From Cordilura impudica (lineage: Eukaryota > Arthropoda > Insecta > Diptera > Scathophagidae): DNA of 64,000 nt. The stretch lies in assembly GCA_963682025.1 (NCBI GenBank), contig OY821518.1, forward strand, positions 36,107,059 through 36,171,058, written 5' to 3'. Below, in pieces: positions 47,955 through 58,865 of the stretch. The translations under genes and the position numbers were made by a program. Under the pieces are notes generated by a model. The model saw only the letters and a program-made list of their open reading frames with translations, was not told the DNA's origin and made no database searches. Each line of letters starts with the position of its first letter. The stretch's first letter is position 1.

Positions 47955-48290
47955 TCTATAATATTAATATGCTAGGCGATTTCTTGTGACTGATGTTTTA
48001 TTCTACCGTCTTATCCCAATTTTGACCAAACGTATATTATTTGAAAGGTATTTCTTTTTAGCCGATTTGCAGTTTTACAGGTTTTAAGTTTTTTTCCTTT
48101 ATTTTGAGTAAATTGCATTAAAAGTTGCTACTAACACATACATAAAATTATACAATGCTATGTGTGTGTTTATTAAATTTGTTAATGTGTTTGTAGTAAA
48201 AATGAGTTTGTTTTTTGTGTTGATTTCGAACTTAACGAAAAAATGAAATTTCCTAGAATCGGCGCTCGATTTTCGAGGGCTGGAATCTGC
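47955..48290 (+). mobile_element. Family A element, 3' terminus fused to family B
   Basis: Starts A|TCTATAATATTAATATGC and carries CTCGATTTTCGAGGGCTGG..TCTGC, then lacks the final TAG. The next bases, TGCAGGTGGCAAATATGAAT, are family B in minus orientation. The joint CTGC/TGCAG is a microhomology. Confidence 0.82.
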
Positions 48291-48735
48291 TGCAGGTGGC
48301 AAATATGAATATATTTTGATGAAATTTGGTTAATAGGCCATAGGATGAAGGCTATTGAAATTGGTGAAAATTAGTCCATGTTTAGACCTAGTCCCCATAC
48401 AAATGACCCCTATGAAATCGACATAAATTGCCATAAGATCCAAATTATCATATAGATCTTAGTAAAATTGGTTTGCGAATATTTTTTCAAAATATGAGTG
48501 ACTTTACCAAATATGGTCAGGATTGGTCCATTTTTCGACCTAGTCCACACATAAATATAGCACCCGATATGAACTTTTTCATATCTGCAGCCAACAAATT
48601 AATAACAGTGCCACTCAAATTTGGTTTTTGCTTATTTTCTATATCCATTTAGTTGGACCGAAGAGATAGGGTTTCTAAACCATGGTATAGGGTATCGTAT
48701 GGTCGGTCTAGACCGACTATAATTTTCTTACTTCT
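48291..48735 (-). mobile_element. Family B element, minus orientation, 3' truncated
   Basis: Minus-strand start AAGTAAGAAAATTATAGTC at 48735, with ATACCCTATACCATGG and the body to the CCACCTGCA motif at 48291. The GGAC microsatellite and 3' tail are missing. Confidence 0.82.
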
Positions 48736-51017
48736 TTTAATTCAAAAATGTTACTTTTCTCAAAATAAATATCACTTGTAAAACGTATAGAAAATTTCAC
48801 CTTTATTAAGTTAATTTAAAAATATTTTTATGAAATACCAATATCACTGCAGTTCTATTACTAACTGATATCCCAAGCCTTTTCTTTGCTAAATTAATGT
48901 TATTTCTACAAAACAGCAACAAATTTAACATTTAAAAAATTAACTAAATATACAACAACTAGAAAATTTAATTGTTAAAATGAGCTATTTTTACTGGAAG
49001 ACGTAAGAGATTTTCATACAAACATATGAAAATCAAAAAATGATGTTGTAGCTATGAGACGCACTGTATTTTTGCTAAAAATCAGAACTACCTTGTCAGT
49101 ATTTTAATTAGACCGGTTACTGGCATTAAGCAGAGTTTTGTTATATTTGATTAGATTGTTTCTAAGTAATTGATTTTTATTTTGCAAAAAGACGGCCATG
49201 AGGTTTGAACCTGCATCTAGCTCACAAACAATCGTGCTTGGATCTTTTTCAATCATATTTTTCATTATTTGCCAACAAAAACGTAGACGGTGTAAAATAT
49301 AAAATATCCTTCATTAAGAAATATTGACAATCATCGGAAAGCCAATTAATTTTCCATAGCTAGACAAAGATATCTAAATGTCCCCACTTTAGCAATAATT
49401 TGCCATACCTTAGTTAATTACCTTGTTTTTTTTTTCTGTAAAATCACCCAAAATCTTAATTAAGGCCCCCTTCAATACGATCTTCTCTGTGTTTTTTTGT
49501 GTCTTTGGATATGCAATGAATTGTATGTATCTTATTTGTTATTGTTTTGCTTTTATGATTTTTACTTTTTTTTTAGTTATTAAAGAACTGATGCTGGTAC
49601 ATATTTCTTTCATGTGTTTAAGAATAATCTTCAGTGTGTGCCTTTTTTTTTATTGCTTGACACTTCTACAATTATCATTCATGTTGTACATGGAGTATAA
49701 ATAAACATTTCTGTTTTTTTTTTTTTTTCGCTTTTTCTTATTTGCAGAAATTATTTAACAAAAGATTTTTGTGCTTGTTTCTTAGTTATATACAAATATT
49801 AATATGTACATGATTAATTTTTTATGCACCAATTTTATTGAAAACAACCCGCGTTGCTTTTTAAACAAACATCTGTTCGACACGGCGTATTTTTTCCAAC
49901 TGACGCATATTTGTTCGAATTGTGTTGTATGCTAGAATTCGAATTGATTTGATAGAAGAAGCGTCAAGAACGTTCTTAAGGAGTTAATTAAAGAGTTGCT
50001 TAATATTATTTCGCAATTGTTGATCGATAATTAAATACGGCACAACTTGTGTTTCTGTTACATAGGTTGTGTTTTAAAATATATTTTCAATAGCGGTTTT
50101 GGTTAAACTCATTTAGTGAATATATCGAAAGTTATTAACTTTATCACTTAATTTAAATGCTTTAGGCATGTGAATGATATATACTTTAAATATGAGTCAG
50201 AAAATGTATTCAGGCCAAATCCGATCATATAATAGCCTACATCAATTCCATTTGTGCTCAATTTCGTATCGCATGCCATTAATGTTTTAACAAAAAAAAA
50301 AAAAAAATAAATTAATAATTAAAAAATTATATACGAGGTTCCTTAAAATAATTACATACATACATATATATTTTTCTAAATGGCTTACTGTTTTGCAATA
50401 CAGTCTCCATTATAATAATTAAGCTTTGGCATACGTTTGAACATATTTTCGATTCACTATCCCAAACCCATTAGTTTATTCTCTTCACTGTTGCATTTTT
50501 CGAACAGTAAATAAAAATTTTTAAAACGGAAATGCTATAACAAATTTTGTCTTTATTGTTATGTGGGTACCCTTAATGTCGTTTTATTAATTAAAAAATC
50601 TCGGTTTTACCCATTTCTATAAAATATATCTAAGAAGTAAAAAAATTTTTAATGTTTTAAAAGATTCAGATATAAGGCCAAATACTTGTACTGTTTTAGG
50701 TAGTATGATAAAGTTTCGTTCCTGATTGAACACCTAATTTTATGTGTTCAAAAAATCGAATAAATGTCTGAAATATATATTTTCGAAATCAATTTTATTT
50801 GTAAAATTTCTTCAACTTTGCAACTACATTTTAATGCACTGTTCGATTTTTGCATTTAAAAGTTTCAGAAAATTAAATATCATAAAATATGCATAATATT
50901 GGAACTTTAAAATCTTCTTAATGGAACTGACAGAAGCAAACGCTGATTATTTATTAAATAAAATTTAATTTCATAAATTTGCACAAATTTGTGTAGGTAT
51001 TAGTATAGTAATAATAA
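48736..51017. other. No gene seen
   Basis: About 2.3 kb of AT-rich sequence. Short hydrophobic frames (for example 49423..49704) are composition artefacts. A T-run at 49713-49728 and an A-run at 50293-50308 are the only simple repeats. Confidence 0.5.
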
Positions 51018-51341
51018 CTAGCAGATTGCAGCCCTCGAAGTTCGAGCGCAAATTCTAGGAAATTTTATTTCTTCATTAAATAAAGACCCTAAAATTAATT
51101 CACAAATCAACACAAAAATAATCTCATTTTAATTACAGTATTGTATAATTTTATGTATGTGTTAGTAGCAACTTTAAATGCAATTTACTCAAAATAAAGA
51201 AAAAAATTTAGAAATCCGTGAATCTGCAAAATGGCTAAAAAGAAGTACTTTTCAAATAATATACGTTAGATGAAAATCGGGATAAAACGGTAGAACAAAA
51301 CATCAGTCACAAGGAATCGCCTAGCCTATTAATATTATAGA
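51018..51341 (-). mobile_element. Family A Helitron-like element, intact ends, minus orientation
   Basis: Minus-strand 5' end A|TCTATAATATTAATAGGC at 51341 and 3' end CTCGAACTTCGAGGGCTG..CTGCTAG|T at 51018. Insertion is between A and T, the Helitron rule. 324 bp, non-coding, the best-preserved copy. Confidence 0.88.
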
Positions 51342-51409
51342 TAAGCATAGATCTGAGCAGCAGCGTATAAATTTTATACACATTTCCCGCAATAGCTGTA
51401 CATGTTCAT

Positions 51410-51613
51410 TAGGGGTGTTCTTATTTGTATGGGAAAATTTTAAAAAGTGTTTTTTCTAGTTCGCCGGCACGATTCTTGTTCCCTTCTGTTAAAAAAGTAA
51501 TCCTGTAAAATTTGGAGTCTATCCGATAATTTTTAGTGGACCCGGAAACGATTTGAAAATTTTCATGGGGTCTATATGGGCAAAATATCCATTTTTAACG
51601 AAAGTAGTTACAT
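51410..51613. repeat. hAT-like element left terminal inverted repeat
   Basis: Contains CGCCGGCACGATTCTTGTTC, TTAGTGGACCCGGAAACGAT, GTCTATATGGGCAAAATATC and AACGAAAGTAGTTACAT. Each is found inverted in the right repeat with few changes. Confidence 0.9.
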
Positions 51614-51687
51614 CAAATGAAATTTCATATTAAAAAATAATTGTATTTTATATATAATAAATTTATTAATCATTACTATTTTATTTA

Positions 51688-54065
51688 TCATGTTATTAAA
51701 GTAGCTTTTTTATATGATGGATATTTCATTCGATAAGCCTCAACAACCTGAAGCAACAATTGTTTTTCATCTTCATCATTTGTCAAGATTCTATTATAGT
51801 CTTGAATAAATTTAACGCCTCTCTCTGCAATATCATTGACGAATAATAAGTCCTTACATGCGGTCCAACCTTCTTCAAATGCGTATGATGTTTCCCAACT
51901 TGAAGGTTCTAACAGTAAAAACTCCATTGGCAAACCAAATTTACTAAAGAAACATTTTGTTTTCTCTGACACGAAATCACACAACGAAATATTTTTAAAA
52001 TCCAATAAATTCGAACATCTTCGACCATTTTCTAATTTTACTACTGGTTCCTTTAATTTGAGGTTTTTAAGCATTTTCTGTTTCTCTTCTATGGGTATTT
52101 TCGAATCATAAAAAGCCAGAGCTACTACTTGCTCTGAAATGTACCATAAATGGTTGCTCATTTTTTTTAGAATTATTGCTGATATGTCCGTGTCTATTTC
52201 AGTATACTTTATGGCATCTTGAATAAAAGTTAAATCTTGAAGCGGTGCGTCTATAGCATTAGTGCATTTGAACCAAACTTTGATATAAAGAGTCACTATA
52301 AAAACGCAAATATCGCGTAAACCATTCAATTCCTTCTTCGTTAGTTTGAATTGATCACGGAACATAAATATTTTCAAGGTATATATAGCCTTTGCCATCC
52401 AGCGTGCATGGCTAGTTGGTCCAGGCGTTCGGAAATTATACTGCTCTGCACCGACAAACATCAAAGCCAACTGTAGTAATTCTTTATAGTCTTCTCGATT
52501 TTGAGATTTAGCCAGTTGAGCATAGCAAAAAGTTTTACAGTGTTCTAGTTCAGCTGCACTTATTTTTTCACAAATGGTCGAATCTTCAATGCCACTTTTG
52601 AAAGCTTGTTTATTTATATTTGGCCAAAATTTTCCAAATCTTTCAAAGATGGGAACTTCTGGTGCAGAGGTTGAAGAAAGTTTTGTTTCGAAAACACTTC
52701 GCAAAACGACCCCATAAATATGGTGGCGGCAAGGTAGATTGATAAGACTACGGCCAATTTTTTTTTCTAAAACAACTGCAGCACCTGTTTTTATGCCAGT
52801 ATTTGTTGACGTTGTATCATATGACAAGCCTTTGACTTGATCAACAATTTTCCATTCACGTAATCTTTCATACACTATATCAGCAATATTTTCACCACTT
52901 GAAGATGCTACTTTTGGTGCGCCGAGAAATTTTGATGTGCCGTTGAAACTAACAGAAATTGCGATTCGCTCAACCTTCGTGGGGCCGATCAAGTCTTTCA
53001 TGAATTTTCCATCAAAATGAGCTACCAGCGATCCAGTTTTACTCACCTATAAATGATGAAAAGATTGTTTCAATATCAAAAACCAACTCTTGCTGAAAAT
53101 CACAATTTACATTTTCAGTGAAATTAGCTGAAATTTCTTCAGATTCCCTTAAACGGTTCTCTTGGCATAAACGATGAATAGTTGAACGATTGATTGCAAG
53201 TTCTTCTACACGTAGTCCAAATGCTTCACCTGCTGCTATGAGAATATGAACTGCCATTCCATCAGACACTTTGGCATTGTCAAGAGCTGCTAGCAACCTT
53301 GCTGTTAAAAAATTTTTGCGCCCTCGTTTTTGACCATGATAACTTTTTGAGGTTACATGTGTTTCATCATTATGCATCTCGTTGCTTGATATGTCACTAA
53401 TATCACCTTCATCATTACACTCCATTAATTGAGAAACATCTATAAAATATGAAAAATAAAACATTACAATATTGAAGTTCGTCACCCTTACCTGTGCGGC
53501 TCATTTCCTCCTCATGCTTTCTTTTCCTTGCAGCTTCCTTATCTTTTCGTACTTGTGCTCTATTTTCCCGATCCTACAAAACCTTGTCAACACCAGCCAT
53601 ACAACCGGGACGTCCTTTTTTTCTTTGCATTTCAAGAAACTCTCTATCTTCTGCAATCCGAATTTTTTCTAGTGCATCAGCGGTAGCAATATCAAATAAG
53701 TCGTCTAGACTATTCAAAAATGACTCAGCAGCTTCTTTTTGGGAACTCGACCTTTTACCAGGAACTGTTTTCTGAATGATTTTCCATTTGTCGTATAATT
53801 TTACAAGCTTTTCAACGCATTTGTGCTCTTCTCGAATAGGTATACGTGCTTGCTGCCAAAATATTTCCACTGCACTAATTGCTAGCTTCGCACCAAGCAT
53901 CGCAGTCATTTTTACAAACCGCATGTTGTAAAATAAAACTTGCAAGACCTGACGATTAGACGGTAGTTTTGCACCAGTAATTTGATGAGAAACATTTCCA
54001 ATTAGATCGATTTTCTTCAAATTTTCAATGGCTTTACGCGTTCCAATAACTGAAGCACTCGACAT
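51688..54065 (-). pseudogene. hAT-like transposase, three exons, one in-frame stop
   Basis: Model on the minus strand: exon 1 54065-53492, intron 53491-53440 (52 nt, GTAAGG..TATAG), exon 2 53439-53111, intron 53110-53047 (64 nt, GTAAAT..TATAG), exon 3 53046-51688. Phases join perfectly (1, then 0) to give 753 codons, interrupted only by TAG at codon 164 (53574-53576), after which the frame continues DRENRAQVRKDKE. The catalytic region in exon 3 has HFDGK (D about 313), YDTTSTNTG (D about 378), CRHH (407-410, matching the hAT CxxH) and HARWMAKAIY (about 514-523). The C-terminus has VNDIAERGVKFIQ. Similar proteins are known to me as a widespread uncharacterised family in insects, crustaceans and cnidarians. 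The third catalytic acid could not be placed. One stop makes it non-functional or possibly a polymorphism. Confidence 0.87.
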
Positions 54066-54540
54066 TATTAATTTCTTTTATTATATAACAATAATTAAAT
54101 AACAAATTAATCTAGAAAAATCTATTATTATTAAATTATTAATTCTTTTCGATTTCACTGATAAGAACTCACTCCACTGCGATCACAAATTACAATTTTA
54201 AGTAGAACTATGAACTGTTTGCTTCCAAAGCCAAAAATAAAGCGAAAATTAAAAACACAAGAGAAAATGTTCTCGAAAATGTCCCGTTATCAGCAGTATA
54301 TGCAATTTTTAGTAGCTCAAGAGTACACAATTTCTTGGAATATGTTCTGCGCCAAAAGTAAAGCGTGCGAAAATAAATTTATGTTTTTTTAAGTAGGTAA
54401 CTGTTATTGCGACTTTAGAGAACTAAACAGTCAATATCATGCATTTGATATTTATTTTTTATAATTTTAAGAGAAGAAAACCAAAAACAGTTATTGTTTC
54501 ATTTCCTTTTGTGATGGATAAAATAAAGTTCAAAATTAAA

Positions 54541-54732
54541 ATGTAACTACTTTCGTTAAAAATGGATATTTTGCCCATATAGACCCCATGAAAATTTTCA
54601 AATCGTTTCCGGGTCCACTAAAAATTATCGGATTGACTCCAAATTTTATAGGATTACATTTTTAACAGAAGGGAACAAGAATCGGGCCGGCGGTTGATAA
54701 ATTTCAAAAATTTCAAAATAAGAACACCCTTA
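54541..54732. repeat. hAT-like element right terminal inverted repeat
   Basis: Inverse of 51410..51613: ATGTAACTACTTTCGTT, GATATTTTGCCCATATAGAC, ATCGTTTCCGGGTCCACTAA and AATAAGAACACCC. A few small indels lie near the outer third. Confidence 0.9.
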
Positions 54733-54740
54733 ATGTTCAT

Positions 54741-57150
54741 AAAAAAAATATTTTTTTAAACAAAGTTACTTTTTTAACTTTCGTACTTTCTACGTAAGTA
54801 TATTTTCTTAAAAAAATTGTAAAATACTTTTTGTAACAATAAATGTTTTTAAATTACTGTCTTGAAAAATAAACTTTATTATAAAATTATTTTTCCTAAA
54901 ATAATTAATTTTTCTAAAAAAAAATTTATTTTTCTTAAAACAAAAATTTTCTTTAAAAAATTTTTTTCTTTCTTAAGAATTAAAAAAAAATTTTTTTTCT
55001 TAAATTTTTTATTCTATTTTTTTTTTTAAAATTATTTTTTTCTTAACAAAAATTGTAAATTGAAGGGTGAATATTAGGGCGGGTTGATTTAAAAATCGCC
55101 CAAGTGACAAGGAAAGTCGTATCCTAGGGATCAAAATAAGAAACTTTGTACGAAGAACCATACCTCTAAAACGAATTCTGATGTCCCGACTTTTGTCTGT
55201 CTGTCTCACTTTGACACATTTAGAGCGCCCCAATCGAGTCCAATTGTATGATCGACCCCCACTAACTATGGAGGGCCGACCCACCCATGCCAGTGGTACA
55301 CCCCTGGGGCCATGGGGGTTCCCCAGACAAATATTTAAAAAAATCACCATTTTTTGTTTAGAATTGGGCTGACTATGTTTGATTTAATATTAAAATTAAC
55401 ACTCATACGTATACGTATATTCATTCTACTCTGCTCACAAATGATAATCATATGCCTTGACTATATTATGTTATTCAAAAGATCGATCGGATGAGGGTAA
55501 ATAACTTTTAGATCTCTCCGTGACTATGCGTGACTACCCCAAAATTAATCTGTAGTCACAACAAGACTATGGGCCAAGTTTCAAATCAATTGATTGAGGG
55601 GGAATGGGGTTGCCCCATGGCAGACAGACAGACAGACAGGTCAAATTTCGGGACATTAGAATTCGATTTAGAGGTATGGTTCCTTGGGCAAAATTTCTTA
55701 TTTTGATCCCTAGAATATGATTTTCTTTGTCACTTGAGCGATTTTTTTGCCTCCCTACAAATCGACCCGCACTATTGAATATAGTTCGGCTTAAGGTCAT
55801 TGGTTGTTAAACGATTCTCTTTGTTATAAGAAAAATTGAAAAGTTTTTATTAAAAAATTAATTTTTCTGCATAAAGTGCAGAAGTGCATTTTCCTAAGAA
55901 TGCTTCATTTTCTTAAAAAGTAAATGTATTTAAAAGTACCTTTTCATAACAAAGTGCATTTTCTTTCTCTTAAAAAACCATTGCGAAATAAAGAACGTTT
56001 CATTGAAGAAAATACCATTCCTTGAAAAGTATACTTTCTTTAATAACATACCCTTTCTCAAAAAGTTACTTTTCTTCAAAAATTGCCTCTTCTTAAAAAA
56101 GTGACCTTTTTTAAAAAATTCAATTTTCTTAAGCGGTATATTTTCTTAAAAAAGTACCTGGTTTAAAAAAGAATCTTATCTATATTGGGTGTCTTTTCTT
56201 AATAAAGGTATTTTCTTAAAAGAAAACATTTCTTAAAAGAGTAAGTTTTCTTATAAAATTACCACTTGTTAAAAAATTCGTTTTCTTAAAAGAATACATT
56301 TACATAAAAACGTACGGTTGAAGAAGTGAATTTTTTAAAATTACATTTTCTTAATAAAAAAGCTTTTCTTGAAAAGTAATTTTACTTAAAAAGTGACTTT
56401 TCTTAAAAAAGTATATTTTCTTCAAAAAATTTTTGTTTTCTTTAAAAGGTAAATTTTCTTTAGAAAGTAACTGGTTTTAAAAAGAAACTTATCTAAATAA
56501 GGTACCTTTTCTTAATAAAGAACTTTTTCTTAAAAGTACATTTTGTAAAATAATTAACTTTTCTTAAAAAATGTTCGTTTTCTTATATAAGTAACTCTTG
56601 GTAAGAAAGTTCCTTATCTTAAAAAAGTACGTTTGCATTACTGTGTCTAAAAAAAGTACCTCTTCTTATAAAGTTTCTTTTTTAAAAAGTACCTTTTTTT
56701 AAAAAGAATTTTCTTAAAAAGAAACTTTTTCAAAAAATGTCTTCTCTTAAAAAAGTAGTTTTTTTAAAGAAGTATGTTTTTTAAAGAAGTATGTTTTATT
56801 ATGAAATAAATTTCCATAATGAAGAACATTTTCTTTAAAAGGACAGTCTTAAAAAATGAAATTTTAATATTAATTTAATTTTAATTTTCTTAAAAGATAA
56901 ATTTTCTTAAAGCAGTACTTGGTTCAAAAAGGAATCTTGTTTAAATAAGCTATATTTTCTAAATAAAGTACCTTTTCATAAAAAAGTACCTTCTCATAAA
57001 AAAGTTCCTTTTCTTAAAACGAAAATTTTCTTATAAAAAAAATTTTCTTGGAAATAGTTAATTTTCTTAAAGAAGTACATTTACTTAAAAATGTTCCTTT
57101 AAAAAAAAATAAATTTTCTTATGAAAAAATCATTTCTTGGGAAATGTATA
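54741..57150. repeat. Degenerate TTTTCTTAAAAAAGTAC array, locus 2, left part
   Basis: Same 15-18-bp unit and orientation as 1046..5262. It is interrupted by a foldback element (55069..55785) and ends at the mariner insertion, continuing at 58324. Confidence 0.9.
55069..55785. mobile_element. Foldback element with GTCT/AGAC microsatellite arms
   Basis: Left arm 55071-55210 and right arm 55615-55775 are inverted copies: GGGCGGGTTGATTT / AAATCGACCCGC, CTAGGGATCAAAATAAGAAA / TTATTTTGATCCCTAG, GAACCATACCTCTAAA / TTTAGAGGTATGGTTC, and GTCTGTCTGTC / GACAGACAGACAG. The right-centre piece (CCGTGACTATGCGTGACTA, AAGTTTCAAATCAATTGATT) is related to 15204..15720. Non-coding. Its presence inside the 17-bp array marks it as an insertion. 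Confidence 0.82.
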
Positions 57151-58323
57151 ACTAATTCGTGCGGTTTGCTAAGAGATGACGTAACTTCATTATTTTTCCA
57201 TCGTTCCAGTGTTCCGAACATGCGTTGGAAAGCTAATGTCACTGTACTCCTTTTTCAGCACATGTCTTTCATTTAAAGCGCAATCAACAATAAATGTGTT
57301 TTTTTCGGGCGGGAATTCTTCTTCATTACTTTAATATGAAGAAAACTGCTGCCAAAAGTCATCGTATTTTGGTGGAAGTTTTTGGTGAACATGATCTAGC
57401 TGAGCGAAAGTGCCAGAAGTGGTTTGCACGATTTAAAAGTGGTGATTTCTGCTTGGAAGATGAAGAACGTCCTGGGTAGCCAAAAAGGTTTGAAGATAAA
57501 GAACTGGAAGCATTACTCGACGAAGATTTTTGGCAAACACAAGAAGAGCTCGCAGAATCTTTGGGAGTTACTCAAGCAGCCATTTCAAAATGTTTAAAAC
57601 AGCAGGATACATTCAAAAGCAAGGATATTGGGTTCCACTTGAACTCAAGTCGAGAGACGTTGAAAGGCGGATTTGCATGTCCAAAATGCTACTGGAACGC
57701 CACTAACAGAAGTCATTTTTGCATCGGCTTGTCACTAGAGATGACAAATGGATCCATTACGACAACCTCAAGTGCAAAAAATGATACATGAGACCCGGCC
57801 AACAAGCCAAATCAACGGCAGAGCCGCATATCCATGGTGCGAAAGAAATGCTCTGTATTTGGTGGGATCAGAAGGGTGTGCTGTTCTATGAACTGCTAAA
57901 ATGAGGTTCAAACCATCAGTGGAGAATGCTACCGAACACGGTTTAACCGTTTGAAGAGAGCAATGGCCGAGAAACGCCCGGAATATGCGGCCAGACACGA
58001 GGCAATAAGTTTCCATCGTGACAACGCTCGGCCCCATGTTGCTATTTCTGTTAAGATCTATTTAAAAAACAGTATGGGAAGTTTTACCCCACCCGCCTTA
58101 TAGCCCAGACACTGGAATATACTGGAATACAGTTCACATCAGAACAGGATACCAAAAATTTGCTTGATTCATTCTTGGCCGCTAAGCTGGCGCAGTTCTT
58201 TCGGGATGGAATCCGCAAATAGCCAGAAAGATGGGTAAAATCCTTAGCTTCAGATAGGCAATACGTTTAACAATACTATTTCACAACGTTCAAATTTTGA
58301 AAAAAAAACTGCTCGAATTAAGT
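57151..58323 (+). mobile_element. DD34D-type mariner element
   Basis: TA flanks at 57149-57150 and 58324-58325. Inverted ends ACTAATTCGTGCGGTTT and, minus strand, ACTTAATTCGAGCAGTTT differ by an indel and two changes. 1173 bp, inserted in the 17-bp array, which resumes immediately on the other side. Confidence 0.85.
57336..58230 (+). pseudogene. Mariner transposase, broken
   Basis: ATG 57336 opens MKKTAAKSHRILVEVFGEHD, with the paired-type helix-turn-helix region CQKWFARFKSGDF, LEDEERPG followed by an in-frame TAG at 57477-57479, then FEDKELEALLDED and TQEELAESLGVTQAAISK. After frameshifts, TRDDKWIHYDN (D1, about 57740) and FHRDNARPHVA (D2, 58019) appear in a different frame. The third block, normally SPDLAPSDYHLF, is not readable near 58090-58140. 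Dead. The mariner family moves by cut-and-paste at TA. Confidence 0.92.
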
Positions 58324-58865
58324 TAAGTTACCTTTTCTAAAAAAAGTACCTTTTCTTAAAAAGGTAGCTTTTCATAGCTAGTACCTTTTCACAAATAAGT
58401 ATTTTTTCGCAAAACAATACTTTTCCTTAAAAAGGTATATATCTGAAAAAATTTCTTCCCTAAAAGAAAATTTAGTTAAAAAAGTAAATTTTCCTAAGTT
58501 TTCTTATAAATACCTTTTTTTTAGAAAAATAACTCTTGTTAAAAATGTTGCTGATCTTCAAAAAGTTCATTTTCTAAAAAAGTACAGTTTCTTAAAAAAG
58601 TATATCCTCTTAATTAAGTAACTATTCTTAAAGCGTACCTTCATTTAAAAGCAGTGCCTTTCTTTAAAATAGTAATTTCTGTTAAAAAGGAAAATTTTTC
58701 TTAAAAATAAACCTTTTCTTATAAAAGTACATCGTCTTAGAAAAGGAAATTTTGCTAAAGAACTTAAGTAGCTATTCATTAAAACATATGTTTTATTAAA
58801 AAAGTACCTTATCTTCGAAAGTCTCTTCCTTGAACATTTAAATTTCTTAAAGTATGAAATTTTCA
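58324..58865. repeat. Degenerate TTTTCTTAAAAAAGTAC array, locus 2, right part
   Basis: Continues 54741..57150 after the mariner, with the same orientation (AAGTACCTTTTCTTAAAAA). Confidence 0.9.

Larger units (their letters stand above)
51410..54732 (-). mobile_element. hAT-like DNA transposon, complete ends
   Basis: Flanked by the 8-bp direct repeat ATGTTCAT (51402-51409 and 54733-54740). Termini TAGGGGTGTTCTTATTT and, minus strand, TAAGGGTGTTCTTATTT open long inverted repeats of about 204 and 192 bp. Eight-bp duplications and TARGG-type ends fit the hAT superfamily. Length 3323 bp. It carries a three-exon transposase with one stop codon. Zisupton-like and P-type elements also make 8-bp duplications, so the class is strongly but not uniquely supported. 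Confidence 0.9.

Noticed and set aside
49423..49704. 93-codon hydrophobic frame resembling a membrane protein
   Set aside because: T-rich composition and no motif, start context or partner exon.
53039..53110. Frameshift between the two hAT transposase frames
   Set aside because: A 64-nt intron with GTAAAT and TATAG at 53110-53047 joins the frames in phase, a simpler explanation.
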